Notes under the pieces: generated by a model
The model's database searches: none
The model's input: the letters and a program-made list of their open reading frames with translations, nothing else
What the model was told of the DNA's origin: nothing
Made by a program: the position numbers and the translations under genes
Shown: positions 1-8,585 of the stretch, in pieces
How positions within the stretch are numbered: the stretch's first letter is position 1
Layout of the letters: each line of letters opens with the position of its first letter
Assembly (NCBI RefSeq): GCF_002813425.1
Contig: NZ_PHUL01000001.1
Span: forward strand, 3,870,756-3,934,755
Source of the DNA: Cellulophaga sp. RHA19
GTDB lineage: Bacteria > Bacteroidota > Bacteroidia > Flavobacteriales > Flavobacteriaceae
DNA: 64,000 bases
Reading direction: 5' to 3'

Positions 1-2071
1 CATAATGAGAAAATTCCATTGTAGACGTTGCTCTACCAGAAGATAATGTTCTTAACGATGTTACATATCCAAACATTTCCGATAAAGGAACTTCACCTTT
101 AACAACCTTAGCACCAGCTCTGTCATCCATACTACTGATAACACCTCTTCTTCTGTTAAGATCACCAACTATATCACCCATATTTTCTTCTGGAGTTAAC
201 ACCTCCATTTTCATTATAGGCTCCATTATAACAGCTCCAGCAGCTTTACCCGCAGCCTTATAACCCATTTTTGCAGCTAATTCAAAAGATAAAGCATCAG
301 AATCTACAGGGTGGAAAGATCCATCTTTTAATACAACTTTCATTGTATCCATTTCATAACCAGCTAAAGGACCATTTCTCATAGCGACATCAAATCCTTT
401 CTGTACAGCAGGTATAAACTCTTTAGGAATACGCCCACCTTTAATCTCATCAACAAACTGAAGACCTTCACCTTCGAAATCTGAATCCGCAGGACCCATT
501 TCAAATACGATGTCACCAAATTTACCACGACCACCAGATTGCTTCTTATAAGTCTCTCTGTGAGATGCAGTTTTTGTTAATGCTTCTTTATATTCAACTT
601 GAGGCTCACCTTCGTTCACTTCAACTTTAAACTCCCTTCTTAAACGATCCACAATGATATCCAAGTGAAGCTCACCCATTCCAGAAATAATAGTCTGTCC
701 TGAAGCCTCATCTGTTTTCACCTGAAAAGTTGGATCTTCTTCAGCTAATTTAGCCAAAGCCATACCTAACTTATCAACATCTGCTTTAGTTTTTGGCTCA
801 ACCGCAATACCAATTACTGGATCAGGAAAGTCCATACTTTCTAAAACAATAGGATGCTTTTCATCAGACATAGTATCACCAGTCTTAATATCTTTAAAAC
901 CTACTGCCGCTCCAATATCTCCTGCTTCGATATAATCAATAGCATTTTGCTTATTAGAATGCATTTGGTAAATACGAGATATACGCTCTTTTTTACCAGA
1001 TCTATTATTCAATATATAAGAACCAGCATCTAAACGACCTGAATATGTTCTAAAGAAAGCCAAACGACCAACAAAAGGATCTGTAGCAATCTTGAATGCT
1101 AATGCAGAAAACGGCTCCTTAACATCTGGCTTACGAGTCTCCTCTTCACCTGTATCAGGATTTGTTCCTACAATATCATCCTTATCCACAGGAGAAGGCA
1201 AATACCTACAAACAGCATCTAATAAAAACTGAACACCTTTATTCTTAAACGAAGAACCACAAATCATTGGAATAATAGCTCTATCCATAACAGCAGCCCT
1301 TAAAGCAGCATGTACTTCATCTTCAGTAATAGAATCCTCATCCTCAAAGAACTTCTCCATTAGGTTTTCATCGTACTCAGCAACAGCTTCAATTAAAGCA
1401 GCTCTATACTCGTGTACTTCAGCCTTCATTTCCTCAGGAATCTCAACTACATCAAAAGTAGCCCCAAAGCCCTCATCATGCCACACAATAGCTCTATTCT
1501 TTGCTAAATCAACAATACCTTTAAAATCAGCCTCATCACCTATTGGCAATACGATTGGAACCGCATTAGAACCCAACATTGTTTTAACCTGCTTACAAAC
1601 CATTAAAAAGTTTGATCCCTGACGGTCCATTTTATTAACAAAACCAATACGAGGAACCTTATAGTTATCAGCCAATCTCCAGTTAGTTTCTGATTGAGGC
1701 TCAACACCATCAACAGCACTAAATAAGAAAACCAAACCATCAAGAACACGTAAAGATCTATTTACTTCTACAGTAAAATCTACGTGACCCGGAGTATCTA
1801 TAATATTAAAATGATATCCTTTTGCACCTTCTGTAGGCTGACCGTTTTCCATAGGAAACTGCCAAGTACAAGTAGTTGCAGCAGAAGTAATTGTAATACC
1901 TCTTTCCTGCTCTTGCTCCATCCAGTCCATAGTTGCAGCACCATCATGCACTTCACCTATTTTATGACTAACACCCGTATAAAATAAAATACGTTCAGTC
2001 GTTGTTGTCTTACCTGCATCAATGTGCGCAGCAATACCAATATTTCTTGTATATCTTAAATCTCTACCCAT
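1..2071 (-). CDS. fusA: Elongation factor G (partial, C-terminus off the window)
   Basis: Translational GTPase that drives ribosomal translocation and helps recycle ribosomes, acting in the cytoplasm. The minus-strand reading frame opens with [20 protein letters not shown], continues into the P-loop ([11 protein letters not shown]) and has the switch II motif DTPGHVDF and the guanine motif NKMD. About 690 codons are inside the window; bacterial EF-G is about 700 residues, so only the last few residues are missing past the left edge. The start ATG at 2071 lies two bases after the rpsG stop, typical of the str operon (rpsL-rpsG-fusA) and implying co-transcription and coupled translation. Nothing looks unusual. 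Confidence 0.97.
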   Translation of the reverse strand, partial: MGRDLRYTRNIGIAAHIDAGKTTTTERILFYTGVSHKIGEVHDGAATMDWMEQEQERGITITSAATTCTWQFPMENGQPTEGAKGYHFNIIDTPGHVDFTVEVNRSLRVLDGLVFLFSAVDGVEPQSETNWRLADNYKVPRIGFVNKMDRQGSNFLMVCKQVKTMLGSNAVPIVLPIGDEADFKGIVDLAKNRAIVWHDEGFGATFDVVEIPEEMKAEVHEYRAALIEAVAEYDENLMEKFFEDEDSITEDEVHAALRAAVMDRAIIPMICGSSFKNKGVQFLLDAVCRYLPSPVDKDDIVGTNPDTGEEETRKPDVKEPFSALAFKIATDPFVGRLAFFRTYSGRLDAGSYILNNRSGKKERISRIYQMHSNKQNAIDYIEAGDIGAAVGFKDIKTGDTMSDEKHPIVLESMDFPDPVIGIAVEPKTKADVDKLGMALAKLAEEDPTFQVKTDEASGQTIISGMGELHLDIIVDRLRREFKVEVNEGEPQVEYKEALTKTASHRETYKKQSGGRGKFGDIVFEMGPADSDFEGEGLQFVDEIKGGRIPKEFIPAVQKGFDVAMRNGPLAGYEMDTMKVVLKDGSFHPVDSDALSFELAAKMGYKAAGKAAGAVIMEPIMKMEVLTPEENMGDIVGDLNRRRGVISSMDDRAGAKVVKGEVPLSEMFGYVTSLRTLSSGRATSTMEFSHY

Positions 2072-2073
2072 AT

Positions 2074-2550
2074 CTAGAATCTAAAATGTGAGAATGCTTT
2101 ATTTGCTTCAGCCATCTTGTGAGTATCAACTCTTTTCTTAACCGCCGCACCTTCTTCTTTAGCCGCAGCTAAAACCTCCGCCGCTAACTTCTGAGCCATT
2201 GACTTTTCATTTCTCTTACGAGAATAACTAATCAACCACTTCATAGCAGTAGAAATTTTACGATCTGGTCTAATCTGCATCGGAATCTGAAATGTAGCTC
2301 CACCCACTCTACGACTACGTACTTCTACGTGAGGCATAACATTAGATAACGCTTCCTTCCACAACTCTAAAGCTGACTTCTCTTCATCAGTGTTCTTCTC
2401 CTCTACAATAGCAATTGCATCATAGAAAACCTTAAAGGCTACAGATTTTTTACCATCCCACATCATCATATTAACGAAACGCGTCACTAATTGATCATTA
2501 AATTTTGGATCCGGTAAAAGAGGCCTTTTTTTTGCCTGTTTTTTTCTCAT
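2074..2550 (-). CDS. rpsG: 30S ribosomal protein S7
   Basis: Primary 16S rRNA-binding protein that nucleates assembly of the 30S head and lies near the E site. The 158-residue product has the usual S7 length and motifs: MRKKQAKKR start, then [26 protein letters not shown] and the conserved C-terminal [13 protein letters not shown]. Second gene of the rpsL-rpsG-fusA operon, 26 bases after the rpsL stop and 2 bases before the fusA start. Start chosen at the ATG that gives the canonical lysine/arginine-rich N-terminus. Confidence 0.98.
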   Translation of the reverse strand: MRKKQAKKRPLLPDPKFNDQLVTRFVNMMMWDGKKSVAFKVFYDAIAIVEEKNTDEEKSALELWKEALSNVMPHVEVRSRRVGGATFQIPMQIRPDRKISTAMKWLISYSRKRNEKSMAQKLAAEVLAAAKEEGAAVKKRVDTHKMAEANKAFSHFRF

Positions 2551-2576
2551 CTCTTCTCTTTGTAAGTGTTAGTTAA

Positions 2577-2951
2577 TTACTTCTTAGGGCGTTTTGCTCC
2601 ATACTTAGATCTACGCTGAGTTCTCCCAGCAACACCTGCCGTATCTAAAGCACCTCTAACGATGTGGTACCTAACACCTGGTAAATCTTTTACTCTTCCG
2701 CCTCTTACTAATACTATCGAGTGCTCTTGTAAATTGTGACCCTCTCCTGGGATGTAAGCATTTACTTCTTTTCCATTTGTCAACCTAACCCTTGCAACTT
2801 TACGCATTGCAGAGTTTGGTTTCTTTGGAGTAGTTGTGTAAACACGTGTACAAACCCCTCTTCTTTGAGGACACGAATCCAAAGCAGCCGATTTACTCTT
2901 CTTAGTAATTGAGACCCTTCCTTTTCGTACTAATTGTGAAATTGTTGGCAT
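2577..2951 (-). CDS. rpsL: 30S ribosomal protein S12
   Basis: Decoding-centre protein of the small ribosomal subunit. The 124-residue sequence has the invariant [12 protein letters not shown] start, [20 protein letters not shown] and the [20 protein letters not shown] loop. The lysines at the positions linked to streptomycin resistance (in TPKKPNS and [10 protein letters not shown]) are wild type, so no streptomycin-resistance change is visible. First gene of the str operon, transcribed leftward from a promoter with a consensus -7 box at 2998-3005. Confidence 0.98.
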   Translation of the reverse strand: MPTISQLVRKGRVSITKKSKSAALDSCPQRRGVCTRVYTTTPKKPNSAMRKVARVRLTNGKEVNAYIPGEGHNLQEHSIVLVRGGRVKDLPGVRYHIVRGALDTAGVAGRTQRRSKYGAKRPKK

Positions 2952-2997
2952 ACTATATTTATATGTATATAAATTTTTTCCCTTCTTTTAAGGGCGG

Positions 2998-3028
2998 CAA
3001 ATGTAGTAATTATTTATTAAAATTCAAA
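2998..3028 (-). promoter_or_regulatory. Promoter of the str operon (rpsL-rpsG-fusA)
   Basis: On the minus strand TTTG (3025-3028) is followed after 19 bases by TACATTTG (2998-3005). This matches the Bacteroidota primary sigma factor promoter (TTTG near -33, TAnnTTTG near -7, spacing 17-23). It leaves an untranslated leader of about 40 bases before the rpsL ATG at 2951. Confidence 0.75.
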
Positions 3029-3212
3029 TAGTTAGACACTTATTTTTCTTTTTTCAACAATTAAACAAATTAGAATCTAAAAATAACCAAACTAAAACCA
3101 CTTAAACATTCACTTAAAAAAGTCAATAATTAACCAATAGATAACGATTGTTAATCTATATATTTTCAAACATTACTTAAAATAATACCTTTATTATTTT
3201 TTTAATTAACAT

Positions 3213-3570
3213 TATTTTTTGATTTTTGGGATCGACTAATTCAAATTTCAAAAAAAATGAAAACAAAACAAAAAGGAATCCTAACGCTACTCTTAGCGTT
3301 TATTGTGCACTTAACATTTGCACAACAAAAAACGGTTTCTGGTACAGTTACCGACCAAGATGGTATACCATTACCAGGCGTAAACATCCTTGTACAAGGA
3401 ACAACTACTGGAACTCAAACAGACTTTGATGGCAAATATTCTATTTCAGCATCAAGTGGCCAAGTACTTGTTTTTACCTATCTAGGACAAACTCCTACAT
3501 CCAAAACAGTTAGTAACCAAAATGTTATTAACGTACAAATGAAAGAGGATGCAGAAGCTCTACAAGAAGT
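3213..3570 (+). repeat. Copy 1 of duplicated SusC leader and 5' coding region
   Basis: From the promoter-like TATTTTTTG at 3213-3221, through the leader (GATCGACTAATTCAAAT...), to about codon 105 of the first SusC-like gene, this stretch is nearly identical to 8230-8585 upstream of and inside the second one. Copy 1 has one more T in the -7-like box than copy 2 (TATTTTTG). Downstream of this block the two genes diverge strongly, so the high similarity is local. The remaining bases between rpsL and this block (3029-3212) are AT-rich with no open frame that looks coding. Confidence 0.8.
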
Positions 3571-6487
3571 AATTGTTACTGGGCTTGGAATAAGTAAAAA
3601 AGAAAAAGCTATCGGTTATGCAGTTCAAAAAGTAACTGGAGAAAGTATTGACAACGCCAAAGAGGTTAATCTTGTAAACTCATTACAAGGTAAAGTGGCT
3701 GGTGTACAAATACAAGGTAGTTCATCTACACTTGGTGGATCTTCAAGAATAACTATTAGAGGCTCAAATTCTTTCTTAGGAAACAACCAACCTCTATTTG
3801 TAATTGACGGTGTACCTGTAAGTAACCAAAGCTACTCTAACTCTGGACAAGAGAGAGGTTTTGGTGGAGGTAATTACGATTATGGTAACTCTGCCTCAGA
3901 TATTGATCCTTCAAGTATTAAAACTATGTCTGTATTAAAAGGTGCTGCTGCAACAGCTATATACGGATCTAGAGGTGCTAATGGTGTAATTTTAATTACA
4001 ACTAAAAATGGATCTGAAAAAAAAGGTCTTGGTGTAACTTTTGATAGTAGTATTACAATTGACGAAGTTAGAAACTTAATTCCTCATCAAAGAATGTACG
4101 GTGGCGGATCATCTTACCCTACAGCTAGTGGTTTTAATGAATTTACTCAAGACGGTGTAGCATATTTAGCACCTAACTATGGAAAAGATGGCTCTTGGGG
4201 TCCAAAATTTGATTCAAATGTAAATGTAAGACACTGGGATTCATGGGATCCAGGAGCAAGCAATTACAAAGAAACTAGACCTTGGGTTGCTCCAGATAAC
4301 ACATATGAATCATTTTTTAACTCTGGAATTACACTTATGAACAGTGTTTCTTTAAGCGGGGCTAACGACAAAGGTTCTTTTAGACTAGGTTATTCTAACG
4401 TTGACCAAACAGGTACCACACCTAATGGTGCATTACAAAGAAATACTGTAAACATTAATACCACCTATAATTTAACTGATAAATTGAAGGCAGGACTAAC
4501 AATGAGTTACATTAAAACAGATGCACAAAACAGAAACATTACTGGATACAGTAATGGTAACCCATTACAAGGTTTTACTCAATGGTGGCAAACTCAATTA
4601 GATGTTAAAAGATTACAAAATCAACAAAATACTACTGAAGGCAACCAATACACTTGGAACCCAAAAGGTATAGTGACAGATGCCTCTGGAAACCTTACCT
4701 CATTTGACCCTACTCCAAATTATTTTGATAATCCATCTTGGGTTAGAGATAACTTTATGCAGGAAGATACTAGAAACAGGGTTTTTGGGAATGCAAATTT
4801 CAGCTATGCAATTAATGAGAATTTAAGCTTATCTTCTCAATTTGGTACAGATATTTCTCAATTTAGCTTAATAGAAGGAATTCCATTAAGATCTGTAGAT
4901 CCATCTAAATATTTAGAAACAGAGAGAAAATTTCAAGAAACAAATTTTGAAGTAAGATTAAACTACCAAAAAGATTTCTCTGAAGACTTTACTTTTAGCG
5001 GTATATTGGGAGCAAACAGAATGAGACAGTTTACAAAAAGAATTACTGCTGCTACGTCTGGAGGCTTAGTTGTAGATCGTTTTTTTAACGTTAGCAACTC
5101 AATTGCTGCAGTAAATACAGATACATTTGAAGCCAACAAAGGAATTAACAGTATATTTGGATCTACTTCTTTCGGATTTAAAGACATGTTATTCTTAGAT
5201 TTATCTGCAAGAAATGACTGGTCTTCTACACTACCAAAGAAAAACAACAGCTATTTTTATCCTGCTGCATCTATAAGTTTCGCTTTATCTGAATTAGACT
5301 TTATTAAAGGAAGTAATGTTGTAAACTTTGTTAAACTAAGAGCTAGTATTGCGCAAGCTGGTAATGATGCTGCTGCATATAGATTATCAGATGTTTACTC
5401 TCCACTAACACCTAATTTTGGAAGTTTCCCAATGTACACTGTTCCTAACTCACAACAAAATCCTGATTTAGTTAATGAGTTAACAACTGAAACTGAATTT
5501 GGTATTTTAGTTAAGTTATTTAATAGCAGACTAAGCATTGACGCATCTTACTATGACAGACTAACAGAAGATCAAATATTTAACGTACCTACATCTTCTT
5601 CTACTGGATACACATCTAAATTACTGAATGCTGGTAGCATGAAAAACTCTGGTTTTGAGTTTCAAATTAGCGGTACTCCAATACAAACAGAAAACTTTAG
5701 ATGGGATATTGGCTTAAACCTTACTCAACAAAAAAACGAAGTTGTTGAGTTATTAAAAGATGAAAACGGAGAAACATTAGTAGAAAGTATTAATATGGGT
5801 GGAACTTGGGCTGCCGATTTAAGAATACAAGAAGGTAAACCTTATATGGCTCTTTATGGTCAGGATTACATCTACGATGATAACGGAAGTAAAGTTGTTG
5901 GTGATGATGGGGCTTACCTATTTACAGATGACAGAGTTTATTTAGGCTCTGCAATTGCTGATTGGGTTGGTGGCATAAGTACGTCTTTTACTTATAAAAA
6001 CTTTACACTATCAGGTTTAATAGATTTCCAAGAAGGAGGAATTATTCACTCTTCTTCTTTACAATGGGCTAAATACTCAGGTATGTCACCAGAAACAGTT
6101 GCTTTTAATGGAGAAAGTGACACTAGAGCAAATGGTATGATCTTACCAGGTGTTACATCAACAGGTGCAGAGAATACAACTAGAATTGACCCTCAAACAT
6201 ACTATCAAACTTACTGGAACAGAGCTGCTCCAAATGTTTATGATGCAAGCTTTGTTAAATTTAGAGATCTTAGATTAAGTTACTCTTTACCTGCTAAAAT
6301 ATTAAAAGATCTACCTTTTACAAGTGTTAATCTTAGTGTTTTTGGTAGAAACTTAGCTATCATATCTGCAGATGTACCATACATTGACCCACAAGTTATT
6401 ACAGGATCTGGAAATGTACAGGGATTAGAGAACGCTCAAGTACCTCCAACTAGATCATTTGGTGTTAATTTATCCGCTAAATTTTAA
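3257..6487 (+). CDS. SusC/RagA-family TonB-dependent outer-membrane transporter 1
   Basis: Outer-membrane beta-barrel importer that, with its SusD-like lipoprotein lid, takes up an oligomeric nutrient using TonB energy. The 1076-residue protein has a signal peptide (cleavage after LTFA, about residue 22), a carboxypeptidase-regulatory-like beta-sandwich (about 25-105, VSGTVTDQDGIPLPGVNI), a TonB-box-like EALQEVIVTG near 108-117, a plug domain with TIRGSNS and VLKGAAATAIYGSRGANGVI (about 120-250), then the barrel ending in SFGVNLSAKF with a terminal Phe. Start ATG at 3257 gives the classic MKTKQKGIL signal. Partner SusD gene follows 11 bases downstream. No glycoside hydrolase or peptidase sits beside it, so the substrate cannot be named. 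Confidence 0.95.
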   Translation: MKTKQKGILTLLLAFIVHLTFAQQKTVSGTVTDQDGIPLPGVNILVQGTTTGTQTDFDGKYSISASSGQVLVFTYLGQTPTSKTVSNQNVINVQMKEDAEALQEVIVTGLGISKKEKAIGYAVQKVTGESIDNAKEVNLVNSLQGKVAGVQIQGSSSTLGGSSRITIRGSNSFLGNNQPLFVIDGVPVSNQSYSNSGQERGFGGGNYDYGNSASDIDPSSIKTMSVLKGAAATAIYGSRGANGVILITTKNGSEKKGLGVTFDSSITIDEVRNLIPHQRMYGGGSSYPTASGFNEFTQDGVAYLAPNYGKDGSWGPKFDSNVNVRHWDSWDPGASNYKETRPWVAPDNTYESFFNSGITLMNSVSLSGANDKGSFRLGYSNVDQTGTTPNGALQRNTVNINTTYNLTDKLKAGLTMSYIKTDAQNRNITGYSNGNPLQGFTQWWQTQLDVKRLQNQQNTTEGNQYTWNPKGIVTDASGNLTSFDPTPNYFDNPSWVRDNFMQEDTRNRVFGNANFSYAINENLSLSSQFGTDISQFSLIEGIPLRSVDPSKYLETERKFQETNFEVRLNYQKDFSEDFTFSGILGANRMRQFTKRITAATSGGLVVDRFFNVSNSIAAVNTDTFEANKGINSIFGSTSFGFKDMLFLDLSARNDWSSTLPKKNNSYFYPAASISFALSELDFIKGSNVVNFVKLRASIAQAGNDAAAYRLSDVYSPLTPNFGSFPMYTVPNSQQNPDLVNELTTETEFGILVKLFNSRLSIDASYYDRLTEDQIFNVPTSSSTGYTSKLLNAGSMKNSGFEFQISGTPIQTENFRWDIGLNLTQQKNEVVELLKDENGETLVESINMGGTWAADLRIQEGKPYMALYGQDYIYDDNGSKVVGDDGAYLFTDDRVYLGSAIADWVGGISTSFTYKNFTLSGLIDFQEGGIIHSSSLQWAKYSGMSPETVAFNGESDTRANGMILPGVTSTGAENTTRIDPQTYYQTYWNRAAPNVYDASFVKFRDLRLSYSLPAKILKDLPFTSVNLSVFGRNLAIISADVPYIDPQVITGSGNVQGLENAQVPPTRSFGVNLSAKF

Positions 6488-6498
6488 ATTTTAAAAAC

Positions 6499-7923
6499 AT
6501 GAAAAAAAATAAAATATTTACATTATTACTTTCCGCGACAATGTTATGCGCATGTGATAATGGACTTGAAGAACTAAATATTGACCCTAACAATGCAGTT
6601 ATTGTTAGTCCTTCGACCTTACTTACTACAGCTGAATATACATTTTACAATAGTTTAGCTGGTACAGGAGTTAATGCTGGCTGGGGTATGCTAATGACCC
6701 AACAATGGGCAGAAAATGAATATACTGAAGACAGTAGATACAACCAAACTATTACAGCTTTTGATGGCACGTGGTCTACTATGTATGCATCTGTTTTAAA
6801 AGAATTAGCATCCGCTAAGGAATTAGTAGAGTTACAAGATGTGTCAGATAATATAAAAACAAATAAGAAAAACATATTAGATGTTATGTCTTCTCAGGTT
6901 TTTACTTTTTTGTCCGACGGATTTGGAGCTGTTCCTTACACAGAAGCTATTAATAGTGAGTTTAATTTACCATCATACGATTCTCAAGAAAATATATACT
7001 TAAGCGTATTGGAATCGTTAGAGCAAGCAAGCAATACTTTTGATACAAGTTCACCTTCTTTTTCTTCGGGTGATGTAGTATACGAGGGTAATGTTGAAAA
7101 CTGGATTAAGTTAACAAATTCATTGATGCTTAAATATGCTATTCGCTTATCTGATATAGATCTAGCAACAGCTACAAAATATGCAACTATTGCTTCTACT
7201 AATTTAATATCTAGTAATACAGAGAATGCATTATTTACCTTTGACTCTGCTCCAGACAGATCTAATCCACTATGGAGAAACGTTAACATTAACAACAGAG
7301 ATGACTATGCTGTTTCTGAATTTTTAGTTACAACATTAACAGATTTAGGAGATCCAAGATTAGATATTTATGCTAAGCCTGCATCTGCAGGAACTATTGT
7401 TGGTATGCCTTACGGATTGTTAGATAATGATGCTACAACATTAAAACCAACTACTTCTAGACCAAGTGATTTAGTAAGAGCTGCAATAGCACCACATGTG
7501 ATTATGTCTTACAGTGAGGTTCAGTTTTTATTAGCTGAAGCATACCAGAGAGGTATTTTAACAGGAGATGCAGAAACTGCATACAATAATGCCGTAACAG
7601 CTTCAATGAATTACTGGGGAATTGACGATGCAGCAGCTATATCTGATTATTTAACAAACAATGCATACGACGCAGCTAACTGGAAAGAGTCAATTGGTAT
7701 TCAAAAATGGATTTCTTTGTATGTTAAAGGTTTTGAAGCTTGGAATGAATGGAGAAGATTAGATTACCCTCAATTGAGTGCACCTACAGCAGCGTTTATT
7801 AATACTATTCCTGTACGCATGCCTTACCCTCTATCTGAAACAACGTCAAACTCAGCATCATTAAATGCTGTATCTTCTAATCCTGGAGATATGACAGAAA
7901 AAGTATGGTGGGATGTTAATTAA
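6499..7923 (+). CDS. SusD-like nutrient-binding lipoprotein 1
   Basis: Surface lipoprotein that caps the SusC-type barrel and binds substrate. The 474-residue product starts with a lipoprotein signal peptide (MKKNKIFTLLLSATMLCACD, lipobox LCAC, lipidated Cys about residue 19). It continues with GLEELNIDPNNA, typical of the SusD-like branch often labelled SusD_2 rather than the starch-type SusD, and ends with KVWWDVN, a terminus shared in form (LFWDVN) with the second SusD here. Helical TPR-like regions are expected from the family. It lies 11 bases after its SusC partner and is followed by an intrinsic terminator, so the two form a two-gene operon. Substrate unknown. Confidence 0.93.
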   Translation: MKKNKIFTLLLSATMLCACDNGLEELNIDPNNAVIVSPSTLLTTAEYTFYNSLAGTGVNAGWGMLMTQQWAENEYTEDSRYNQTITAFDGTWSTMYASVLKELASAKELVELQDVSDNIKTNKKNILDVMSSQVFTFLSDGFGAVPYTEAINSEFNLPSYDSQENIYLSVLESLEQASNTFDTSSPSFSSGDVVYEGNVENWIKLTNSLMLKYAIRLSDIDLATATKYATIASTNLISSNTENALFTFDSAPDRSNPLWRNVNINNRDDYAVSEFLVTTLTDLGDPRLDIYAKPASAGTIVGMPYGLLDNDATTLKPTTSRPSDLVRAAIAPHVIMSYSEVQFLLAEAYQRGILTGDAETAYNNAVTASMNYWGIDDAAAISDYLTNNAYDAANWKESIGIQKWISLYVKGFEAWNEWRRLDYPQLSAPTAAFINTIPVRMPYPLSETTSNSASLNAVSSNPGDMTEKVWWDVN

Positions 7924-7960
7924 TTTTAATTAGCTGAAAATTCATATTTTAACACTTAAA

Positions 7961-7989
7961 CCTGCGGAGATTTCCGCAGGTTTTTTTTT
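7961..7989 (+). terminator. Rho-independent terminator of SusCD cassette 1
   Basis: CCTGCGGA-GATT-TCCGCAGG forms an 8-bp perfect stem with a 4-base loop, followed by nine T. The same 20 bases, and much of the preceding untranslated sequence (TAATTTTAATTAGCT), recur after cassette 2 at 13119-13138. Confidence 0.92.
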
Positions 7990-8229
7990 ATTAAACTTTA
8001 AGAAAAAAAAGAATCTTTTCTATGTTAAAGCTAGCTCTGATTAATTCTTATTAATCTAAAACAACATGCACAAATGTTAATTTTAATAATATTTAACGTA
8101 CACTGAAAATTAACTAATTTACATTATTAATATCTATTTGATATTTTTATTATTAATTCCACAACGCAATAAGCTTTTTTCTGACAATCTTGTTAAAATA
8201 AGTAGAAAATTAGTTTGCTTATTAACAAA

Positions 8230-8585
8230 TATTTTTGATTTTTGATATCGACTAATTCAAATATTTCAAAAATGAAAACAAAACAAAGAGGAATCTTAAC
8301 GCTACTCTTAGCGTTTATTGTGCACTTAACTTTTGCACAACAAAAAACGATTTCTGGTACGGTTACCGATCAAGATGGTATACCATTACCAGGCGTAAAC
8401 ATCCTTGTAAAAGGAACAACTACAGGTACTCAAACAGATTTTGATGGGAAATACACAATTTCTGCATCTAACGGACAAGTACTTTTATTTACCTATTTAG
8501 GTCAAACACCTACTTCTCGTACGGTTGATAACCAAAATATGATTAATGTAAAAATGACTGAGGATGCAGAAGCCTTACAAGAAGT
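8230..8585 (+). repeat. Copy 2 of duplicated SusC leader and 5' coding region, with -7 box
   Basis: Near-identical to 3213-3570. Begins with TATTTTTG (8230-8237), a consensus -7 box 34 bases before the second SusC ATG, and runs to about codon 105 of that gene. No well-spaced TTTG -33 element is visible, so the promoter call is weaker than the repeat call. The stretch 7990-8229 between the cassette 1 terminator and this block is AT-rich with no coding frame that I can support. Confidence 0.8.

Noticed and set aside
1784..1987. Plus-strand open frame inside fusA
   Set aside because: Antisense shadow of a clear EF-G coding region; cysteine/serine-rich translation with no domain. Similar antisense frames across the window were rejected for the same reason.
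2577..2951. Streptomycin-resistance change in S12
   Set aside because: The lysines at the resistance positions are wild type.
3226..3429. Short frame overlapping the first SusC start
   Set aside because: Out-of-frame shadow of the signal-peptide region; the SusC frame has all the family features.
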